The notes under the pieces were generated by a model, which was given only the letters and a program-made list of their open reading frames with translations, was not told where the DNA came from and did no database searches. This document shows, piece by piece, positions 32,389-38,049 of a DNA stretch of 38,049 nucleotides; the first letter of the stretch is position 1, and every line of letters starts with the position of its first letter. Origin of the DNA: Defluviicoccus sp. bin129 (lineage in GTDB: Bacteria > Pseudomonadota > Alphaproteobacteria > MPNO01). The position numbers were made by a program, and so were the translations under genes. Where the stretch lies: positions 1 to 38,049 of the forward strand of contig MPNO01000045.1 of assembly GCA_002239065.1 (NCBI GenBank), given 5' to 3'.

Positions 32389-34119
32389 ATGTCCACGACA
32401 GCGGCGGGGCGTCGGCGCGGCGCGGTCCTCGACGACATCGCGGTGATCGTCATGACCGGCGTGATCGCCGGCTGCGGGCTGATTTACGAATACCTGCTCG
32501 CCAACACCGCCGGGCGCATGCTGGGCGCGGTCGAATCGGTGATCTTCGCGATGATCGGGGTGATGATCGTCTCGATGGGGATCGGCGCCTTCCTGGCGCG
32601 GTTCGTGCGCGAGCCCTTCACCGGCTTCGCCTGGCTGGAGGCGACGATCGCGGTGCTGGGCGGCGCCTCGGTGCTGCTGCTGGGCGCGGCGACCGCCGCG
32701 GCGATCCTGCTCCCGCAGGCGATCGCGGCGACCTACGGCCTGCCGCCGGATCTGGTGCCGCGCGGGTCGCTGGTGGCGGCGCTGGAGGCCGCCGCCGGGG
32801 TCGTGCCCTACGCCCTAGGGGCGCTGCTCGGGGTCCTGGTGGGGATGGAGATCCCCCTGCTCGCCCGGATCCGCCAGAGCTTCCACGCCGCCAGGCTGGA
32901 CCACAACACGGGCACGATCTTCGGCGCCGATTACGTCGGCGCCGGGGTCGGGGCGGCGCTGTGGGTGGGCGTCATGCTGTCGATGGAGCCGGTGCGCGCG
33001 GCGTATCTGACCGGGGCCGTCAACCTGGTCGTCGGGATCGCTTTCCTGCTGTGCTACCGGCGCCTGGTGCGGCGCTTCGCGCTGGTCGTCGTACTGCATG
33101 CGCTGGCCGGGCTGGGGCTGGTCGCCGTCGCCCAGGGCGGCACCGACTGGGCGCGGACGATGGAGGACCTGCTCTACCGGGACAGGGTGGTCTATGCCGC
33201 CAATACCGGGCACCAGCGGGTCGCGATCACCCGGCGGCTGGTCCATGCCGATGCCGCGCCGATCCTGAGCCTCTACCTCAACGGCCGGCTGCAGTTCGAC
33301 TCCTCGGACGAGCACATCTACCACGCCATGCTGACCTACCCGGCGCTCGCCGCGGCCGCGCGGCGCCAGCGCATCCTGGTGATCGGCGGCGGCGACGGGC
33401 TGGCGGTGCGCGACATCCTGCGCTGGAACCCGCGCGAGGTCGTCGTGCTCGACCTCGATTCCGACCTGGTCGACCTGTTCACCCGTCCGCGCTTCGTCGA
33501 TGGCGCGTTCGTCAACCGCGCGCTGCTCGCACTCAACGGCTTTGCCTTCCGCGACAACAGGGTCGGCGTCCGGTTCGGCGATGCCTATCTCGGCGTCGAC
33601 GCGCTGTTGCGCGACGGCCGCAAGTTCGATGCCGTCATCGTCGACCTGCCCGATCCCAGCCACCCCGACCTCGCGCGGCTCTACAGCGTGCGGTTCTACA
33701 AGAAGCTGCGCCTGCTGCTGGCCGCGGACGGGGCGATCGGGATCCAGTCGACCTCGCCCTATTTCGCCCGCAAGGCCTTCCTCAGCATCGGGCGGACCGT
33801 CGAGGCGGCGGGGTTCCGCCATGTCGACCAGTACGGCCACCACGTGCCCAGCCTCGGCCAGTGGGGCTGGACCGTGGCGACCCGCCGGGGCCGCTCCGCG
33901 CTCGACCGGTTGCGCGCACTCGATACGCTGCCGGTCGATGACGGCTTCACCACCCGCGACCTGCTGCTGGGCGCGTTCGCCTTTCCCAAGGGGTATTTCG
34001 ACGGCCGCGCGGAGATCGCTCCCGGCAGGCTCGCCGATGCCGCGGTCTACCGCTACTACCGGCAGGGCTGGGAGGAGGCGACGGGCATCGCCGCCGGCCG
34101 CGCCGACGGAGGCCCTTGA
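32389..34119 (+). CDS. Membrane-fused spermidine-synthase-like protein
   Basis: A 576-residue protein. The first about 230 residues contain seven or so membrane helices (AVIVMTGVIAGCGLIYEYLL; ESVIFAMIGVMIVSMGIGAF), and the remainder is a SpeE-type Rossmann methyltransferase fold. The SAM/dcSAM loop is VIGGGDGLAVRDIL (about residue 331-344), followed by VVVLDLDSDLVDLF, GDAYLGVD and VIVDLPDPSHP. It may transfer an aminopropyl group or act as a methyltransferase on a membrane-proximal substrate. It begins eight bases after the DUF350 stop, so the two are coupled. Related membrane SpeE-like proteins occur in the same gene neighbourhood in other bacteria. Confidence 0.9.
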   Translation: MSTTAAGRRRGAVLDDIAVIVMTGVIAGCGLIYEYLLANTAGRMLGAVESVIFAMIGVMIVSMGIGAFLARFVREPFTGFAWLEATIAVLGGASVLLLGAATAAAILLPQAIAATYGLPPDLVPRGSLVAALEAAAGVVPYALGALLGVLVGMEIPLLARIRQSFHAARLDHNTGTIFGADYVGAGVGAALWVGVMLSMEPVRAAYLTGAVNLVVGIAFLLCYRRLVRRFALVVVLHALAGLGLVAVAQGGTDWARTMEDLLYRDRVVYAANTGHQRVAITRRLVHADAAPILSLYLNGRLQFDSSDEHIYHAMLTYPALAAAARRQRILVIGGGDGLAVRDILRWNPREVVVLDLDSDLVDLFTRPRFVDGAFVNRALLALNGFAFRDNRVGVRFGDAYLGVDALLRDGRKFDAVIVDLPDPSHPDLARLYSVRFYKKLRLLLAADGAIGIQSTSPYFARKAFLSIGRTVEAAGFRHVDQYGHHVPSLGQWGWTVATRRGRSALDRLRALDTLPVDDGFTTRDLLLGAFAFPKGYFDGRAEIAPGRLADAAVYRYYRQGWEEATGIAAGRADGGP

Positions 34120-34145
34120 AAGCTCGGCCAGACTTCCCATATTGT
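34116..34145 (+). promoter_or_regulatory. Candidate internal promoter before yjfI
   Basis: TTGAAA (34116-34121), an 18-bp spacer and TATTGT (34140-34145). It overlaps the end of the upstream gene and touches the palindromic sites at 34144-34169. Confidence 0.4.
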
Positions 34146-34169
34146 GACGCGTCACGAGTGACACGTCAC
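34144..34169. promoter_or_regulatory. Tandem palindromic operator candidate
   Basis: Two adjacent 12-bp palindromes, GTGACGCGTCAC (34144-34155, perfect) and GTGACACGTCAC (34158-34169, one central mismatch), have centres 14 bp apart, with a further half-site GTGAC at 34178-34182. They cover the expected transcription start 36-61 bp before yjfI. Such tandem repeats are typical binding sites of ribbon-helix-helix or similar repressors. Confidence 0.6.
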
Positions 34170-34205
34170 GCAACGGCGTGACCGGAAGCATCGAGGAGAC
34201 CCCTT

Positions 34206-34823
34206 TTGGCCGACGGACCCGCGCGAGAGCCGCTCAGCGCGGCGGCCCGCAAGCGCCGCCAGCGCAGGCGCTTGCAGGCGTCCGGGCTGACCGCCGTCGA
34301 GGTCTGGGTGCCGCCGGAGCATCGCCCGGCGGTGCGCCGTTTCGAAAGATTGCTGAGGCTGGGCATCGTACCGCCCATGCCGACTGTCCGCGACATCGAT
34401 CCCAAAGGAGAGCTGGCCATGGATCTGAACCTGCTGCGAGAGACGCTGGACGAGTACACCTCGGACAACGGGTACACGTTCCGCACCAGGACGCTGGATG
34501 GCGAGGCGGGCCTCGAGGTGGTCGTCGAGGACCGCGACGAGTTTCCCATCCTGCTGTCGGCCGATGACGAGCAGACCCTCTGCCTGACCTATCTGTGGGA
34601 CGAGGCGCAGGTGAAGCAGGACAAGCGAAGCGCGCTTCTGACGACCCTGCTCGAAATGAACGTCCCGCTGCCGCTGTCGTCCTTCGGCAAGGTCGCAGAC
34701 CGCTACGTGATCTTCGGCGCGCTGACCGCGACCGCGTCCACCGAGGACCTGGTGGTCGAGATCGAGACATTGAGCGACAACACCCTCGAGGTGCTCGAGG
34801 TGGTCGCTCCGTACCTGAACTAG
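34206..34823 (+). CDS. yjfI: YjfI-like DUF2170 protein with N-terminal MazE/RHH-like extension
   Basis: A 205-residue protein starting at TTG with GAGGAG seven bases upstream. Residues 1-71 hold a basic segment (SAAARKRRQRRRLQASGLTAVEVWVPPEHRP) like MazE-type antitoxin or ribbon-helix-helix DNA-binding domains. Residues 72-205 form the DUF2170 domain (MDLNLLRETL ... NGYTFRTRTLDG ... LTYLWDEAQVKQDKRSALL), equal in length to E. coli YjfI (about 133 residues). An ATG at 34419 with AAAGGAG eight bases upstream may give this shorter form from an internal start. It precedes the PspA-like gene by 24 bp, as in the E. coli order yjfI-yjfJ-yjfK. Confidence 0.8.
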   Translation: MADGPAREPLSAAARKRRQRRRLQASGLTAVEVWVPPEHRPAVRRFERLLRLGIVPPMPTVRDIDPKGELAMDLNLLRETLDEYTSDNGYTFRTRTLDGEAGLEVVVEDRDEFPILLSADDEQTLCLTYLWDEAQVKQDKRSALLTTLLEMNVPLPLSSFGKVADRYVIFGALTATASTEDLVVEIETLSDNTLEVLEVVAPYLN

Positions 34824-34847
34824 TTCGACGAGCGTGGAGGAAGAACG

Positions 34848-35540
34848 ATGGCGATATTGGCAAAGCTGTTCACGGCGATGCGCGGCGCGGCGACCGAAAC
34901 CGGCGAAGCGGTCGTCGACCATCAGGCGCTGCGGATTCTGGATCAGGAAATGCGCGATGCCGACAAGGAGCTCGCCGAGGCGAAGTCCCAGCTCACCGAC
35001 GTGATGGCCCAGAAGCGGGGCGTCGAGCGCGAGGTCGAGAAGCTGCGCGGCCAGATCTCCGAGCACGAGGACCATGCGATGAAGGCGCTGGACAAGGGCG
35101 ACGAAGCCCTGGCCGGGGATGTCGCCGAGCGCATCGCGCAGTTCGAAGAGGAGCTCGATCTGCAGCAGCAGGCGCTCGCCCAGTACGATTCCGGCGTCAA
35201 CCAGCTCAAGCGCAGCATCAAGGCGACCGAGCGCAATATCGCCGCCATGCGCCGCCAGATCGGCATGGTCAAGGCGACCGAACGGGTGCAGAAGGCGAGC
35301 GCCGCGGCCAATGCCCGGTTCTCCGGCAGCAACACCGCGATGTCCTCGGCCACCGAGTCGCTGGAGCGCATCAAGAAGCGCCAGCAGCACCGCGCCGACC
35401 GCATGGAGGCGGCCAGCCAGCTCGGCGCCGACAGCGAGGGCGCGGACCTCGACAGGCGGTTGCGCGATGCCGGCATCGTCAGCGCCGGCAAGTCGGGCTC
35501 CGACGTGCTGGATCGGATACGCGCCAGGCGGGGCGGGTGA
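34848..35540 (+). CDS. yjfJ: PspA/IM30-family protein (YjfJ-like)
   Basis: A 230-residue, almost entirely coiled-coil protein of the PspA/Vipp1 (bacterial ESCRT-III-like) superfamily. It starts with the amphipathic helix AILAKLFTAMRGAATETGE, followed by heptad repeats (LDQEMRDADKELAEAKSQL) and a C-terminal segment ending DVLDRIRARRGG. It likely binds and remodels stressed inner membrane. GGAGGAAG precedes the ATG. Its stop overlaps the next start (TGATG), so it is coupled to the DUF2491 gene. Confidence 0.9.
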   Translation: MAILAKLFTAMRGAATETGEAVVDHQALRILDQEMRDADKELAEAKSQLTDVMAQKRGVEREVEKLRGQISEHEDHAMKALDKGDEALAGDVAERIAQFEEELDLQQQALAQYDSGVNQLKRSIKATERNIAAMRRQIGMVKATERVQKASAAANARFSGSNTAMSSATESLERIKKRQQHRADRMEAASQLGADSEGADLDRRLRDAGIVSAGKSGSDVLDRIRARRGG

Positions 35541-36166
35541 TGTTCGGCAGGCTCTTCGGCGGGCGGGGCAGGGAAGCGCCCTCCCCCGCCGTCGGCCATG
35601 CCTGCGACCTTGGCCCCGGCGGGTTCGTCAAGCTCGGCTTCGTCGCCCCCGAAGAGCTGGCCCGGGCGGAGCTCCAGGTCACCGCCGTCCACGCGCTCGA
35701 CCTCGGCGGCGCGATAAGGCGGGTGCTGGCGGTCGAGTCGACGACGCTGCGCCGTCTGGAGATGTGGCGCGGCGAGCGCGGCACGATCGCCATCGCGCGG
35801 CAGATCGACCGGCCGGACGTGGAGAGGCTGTTCGATCTCGGGTCCTTCGCCCGGCTGTTCGATCCCGACGAGCCGCCCAGCCTGACGCTCGAGCGCATCG
35901 CCGATCCGCCCGGCTTCGAGGGCTGGACCGCGGCGACCTACCGGCAGGAGGCCGCCCGGGAGGCCTATCGCCACGATACCGATCCGGCGACGACGAGCAT
36001 CGGCGCCACGCTCGACGACGATGTCCGCGTGTTCGATTTCTACCGCCTCGTCTCCGACCGGCGCGGCCATGCGCTGGAGGCCTATGTCCATGACGGCGGG
36101 CGCACCGATGTCGCGCTGGTCGCGCTGCTGCCCGAGACCGTCGTCGAGGAGATCTGGTCCGCCTGA
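35540..36166 (+). CDS. yjfK: YjfK-like DUF2491 protein
   Basis: A 208-residue soluble protein matching DUF2491 (YjfK): MFGRLFGG start, ALDLGGAIRRVL, LYDLGS-like segment (LFDLGSFARLFDPDEPPSLTL), and FDFYRLVSDRRGHALEAYVHDGG near the end. Coupled to the PspA-like gene by a one-base overlap. The family has no assigned activity; constant linkage to YjfI/YjfJ suggests a complex at the membrane. Confidence 0.85.
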   Translation: MFGRLFGGRGREAPSPAVGHACDLGPGGFVKLGFVAPEELARAELQVTAVHALDLGGAIRRVLAVESTTLRRLEMWRGERGTIAIARQIDRPDVERLFDLGSFARLFDPDEPPSLTLERIADPPGFEGWTAATYRQEAAREAYRHDTDPATTSIGATLDDDVRVFDFYRLVSDRRGHALEAYVHDGGRTDVALVALLPETVVEEIWSA

Positions 36167-36184
36167 GCGAAGGGCCCGCGCGCC

Positions 36185-37306
36185 GTGTTCGAATTCTTCC
36201 TCCGTGTCTTCCGCCGCCAGCGGTCCGCGGCCCATCGTTCGGACCTCCCCCGCGCGCGGCGCAACCTGCGCGCGCTCGGGCTCTATCTGGTGGCGATCGG
36301 CGTCCTGCACATCGTGGCGATGATGGTCTTCGAGGGGCTGAGCCTGGGCGAGGCGGCGTGGCTGACCGCGACCACGGCGACCACCGTCGGCTACGGCGAC
36401 ATGGCCGCGGGCACCGCCGCGGGGCGGTGGTCGACCGTCGTCCTGATCTATCTCGGCGGGATATTCGCGCTCGGCAAGGGGGCCGGGGACTATTTCGACT
36501 ATCGGGCGAGCCGGCGGGCGCTCAAGGAGCGCGGCCGATGGAGGTGGAACTTGCAGGATCATGTCTTGTTCATCAACGCGCCGTCCGCCGGTGCCGACAC
36601 CTATTTCGAGACCCTGCTCCGGCAGTTCCGCGAGACCGGCTGGGGCGCGAGCCGCGGGGTGCTGATCCTCGCCCGGTCCTGGCCGATGGGCCTGCCGGCG
36701 AGCCTGGAGGAGCTCGGCGTGGTCCATGTCGATGGCGGCGCCGAGACCACGGGCCGGCTCGAAGCGGCCGATGCCCGCAGCGCCGCCGCAATCGTGATCC
36801 TCGCGGCCGAGGAGAGCAATCCGGTCTCCGATGCGGTCACCTTCGACATCGCCAGCCGCCTGGTCGAGATCGGGGTCGAGGCGCCGATGGTCGCCGAATG
36901 CGTCGACGACCTGAACCGCGAGCGCCTGCGCCGCGCGGGTGCCACCGCGGTGATCCGCCCGATGCGCGGCTATCCCGAGATGACGGTCCGCGCGCTGGTC
37001 GCGCCGGGTTCCGAATCGATCATCGAGAACCTGTTCACCCGGCACGGCGACGAATGCGTGCGCTACGAGACCCCGATTTCGGGGATCGGCTGGGGCAGGC
37101 TCGCCACGGCGCTGCTGCTCGGCGGATCGGGGACCGCGATCGCCTATGCGCGCGCCGCCGATGGCGCCATCGTGACCAACCCGCTGCCCGACGACCCGGT
37201 ACACGCCTCCGCGCTCTATCTGATCGTAAAGGAAGGGCACGAGCCCTCCGGCGAGGCCGTCGGCCGATCGATCGCCGGCGCGATGGCCGGCCAGGCCTCT
37301 TCGTGA
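36185..37306 (+). CDS. Two-helix potassium channel with RCK-like domain
   Basis: A 373-residue protein with two membrane helices (about 32-53 and 82-103) and the selectivity filter TVGYGD (67-72), indicating a K+ channel. The C-terminal part (residues 122-373) has the Rossmann-like RCK/TrkA-N pattern (QDHVLFINAPSAG, ILAAEESNPVSDAVTFDIA, PMVAECVDDLNRERLRRAGA). The start is GTG, 18 bases after the DUF2491 stop, so it is the last gene of the operon. A channel in a PspA/YjfL/SpeE-like operon fits control of membrane potential during envelope stress; polyamines block such channels, so SpeE-like products may be its regulators (inference). Confidence 0.9.
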   Translation: MFEFFLRVFRRQRSAAHRSDLPRARRNLRALGLYLVAIGVLHIVAMMVFEGLSLGEAAWLTATTATTVGYGDMAAGTAAGRWSTVVLIYLGGIFALGKGAGDYFDYRASRRALKERGRWRWNLQDHVLFINAPSAGADTYFETLLRQFRETGWGASRGVLILARSWPMGLPASLEELGVVHVDGGAETTGRLEAADARSAAAIVILAAEESNPVSDAVTFDIASRLVEIGVEAPMVAECVDDLNRERLRRAGATAVIRPMRGYPEMTVRALVAPGSESIIENLFTRHGDECVRYETPISGIGWGRLATALLLGGSGTAIAYARAADGAIVTNPLPDDPVHASALYLIVKEGHEPSGEAVGRSIAGAMAGQASS

Positions 37307-37315
37307 AGACCGCCC

Positions 37316-38049
37316 TCAGCCCGCCCCGGCGGTGATCGTCGTCACCTGGCGGCGGCGGTAGTCGCCGGCCAGCACCGGCTGGTGCCGCGCCACCTCGCCG
37401 GGGCGCCGGCAGGTCCCGATGCATTCGATCAGCGCGTCGTGGTTGGGATGCGCGAAGAAGGCGATCGACAGCCGCGCGGTGCCGGCCCCGGCGGGCGGGT
37501 TGGCGACCCGGTGCAGGTTGGAGAGCCACCGGTCGTTGGTCCAGGTCATCATCAGGTCGCCGATATTGACAACGAAGCTGTCGGGCGGCGGCACGACGTC
37601 GATCCACTGCCCGTCCTTGCCGCGCACCTGGAGCCCGCCCGGGCTGTCGTCGGCGAGCAGGATGGTGTGGCTGCCGAAATCGGTATGCGCGCCGCAGCGC
37701 AGCGCGCCCGCCTCCGGCGCCCGGGTCTGCGCCGGGTAGTGCAGGATGCGGATCGTGCTCGCGTGGCGGTCGAACCGGTCGCGGAAGAACCCGGCTTCGA
37801 GCCCCAGCGCGTCGGCGAAGATGCCGAGCAGGTCCGCGTTCAGCGCCTCCAGCGCGCGGTAATAGGCCTTCAGGGCGACGACCATGGCGGGGTCGCGGGG
37901 CCAGATATTGTCCTGATAAGCGAAACCCGCCCCGGGTGCGGCATAATCCGGCTGGTCGGGCAGGTCGAAGGGCCCGAAGATGAAGCCCTCGCGCAGGTCG
38001 GCCGGCGCCCGCTCGGTGCGGGTCGAGCCGTTGAATTCCGACCGGAAGG
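37316..38049 (-). CDS. 2-Oxoglutarate/Fe(II) dioxygenase, isopenicillin-N-synthase-like (partial, 5' end outside window)
   Basis: At least 243 residues, open at the right edge. The double-stranded beta-helix core shows the facial triad start HTDFGSHTILL (His-x-Asp), a distal His in LSNLHRVANPP, and the 2OG-binding Arg-x-Ser (ARLSIAFF). GLQVRGKDGQWIDVVPP and FVVNIGDLMMTWTNDRW are typical of isopenicillin N synthase / gibberellin oxidase-like bacterial enzymes. Substrate unknown. It converges on the K+ channel gene with nine bases between stops. Confidence 0.88.
   Translation of the reverse strand, partial: FRSEFNGSTRTERAPADLREGFIFGPFDLPDQPDYAAPGAGFAYQDNIWPRDPAMVVALKAYYRALEALNADLLGIFADALGLEAGFFRDRFDRHASTIRILHYPAQTRAPEAGALRCGAHTDFGSHTILLADDSPGGLQVRGKDGQWIDVVPPPDSFVVNIGDLMMTWTNDRWLSNLHRVANPPAGAGTARLSIAFFAHPNHDALIECIGTCRRPGEVARHQPVLAGDYRRRQVTTITAGAG

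Overview
The window is GC-rich (roughly two thirds G+C), densely packed bacterial chromosome with many ATGA/GTGA stop-start overlaps. Gene content (PuuD-type urate oxidase with a C-terminal cytochrome c, several GSTs, CaiB-type CoA transferases, REP-like GTCACCCCGGA palindromes) suggests an alphaproteobacterium, probably a Rhodospirillales-like aerobic heterotroph. This is an inference from gene content only. No rRNA, tRNA, CRISPR array or intact insertion sequence was seen.

Layout. (1) 265-4536, + strand: a molybdopterin oxidoreductase translationally coupled to a VanA-type Rieske oxygenase, then an EamA exporter. (2) 4541-6350, - strand: an MFS carrier and a carboxymuconolactone-decarboxylase-like protein. 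(3) 6417-12851, + strand: an M20 amidohydrolase (probably allantoate amidohydrolase), a PuuE-type allantoinase carrying a frameshift, a family III CoA transferase, a GST, a linalool dehydratase-isomerase (LDI)-like protein with an in-frame TGA, and a DUF169 protein. (4) 12872-13206: an AbrB-type antitoxin with a decayed PIN toxin. (5) 13355-20143: a tight six-gene operon xdhA-xdhB-uraD-puuD-(dienelactone-hydrolase-like)-uraH. With part of block 3 it encodes hypoxanthine/xanthine to urate, HIU, OHCU, allantoin, allantoate and ureidoglycine. A gpt-like phosphoribosyltransferase (20517-20999) could serve purine salvage. (6) 21881-24825: an intimin-type outer-membrane beta-barrel directly followed by a lipoprotein with two CARDB repeats and an Ig-like (BIG2) domain. 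(7) 24940-30396: mixed accessory genes (di-iron ferritin-like protein, two GSTs, alpha/beta hydrolase, a 59-residue zinc-ribbon protein, an unknown possibly nuclease-like protein) with REP-like palindromes and an AT-richer patch. (8) 30540-37306: an envelope-stress operon (lipoprotein, YjfL/DUF350, membrane SpeE-like enzyme, YjfI/DUF2170, YjfJ/PspA, YjfK/DUF2491, K+ channel). (9) 37316 to the right edge: a 2-oxoglutarate/Fe(II) oxygenase, cut by the window.

The most exciting signal is in the LDI-like gene (10578-12101). The reading frame is uninterrupted except for one TGA, which falls exactly where the family has its second catalytic cysteine (Cys-x8-Cys in LinD; Cys215-x8-TGA224 here). Immediately downstream is a 7-bp stem with a GGUCU apical loop starting 19 nt after the UGA, the same loop sequence and spacing as in the E. 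coli fdhF SECIS element as I recall it. The simplest reading is an undescribed selenocysteine-containing member of the LDI family. A nonsense mutation is the main alternative.
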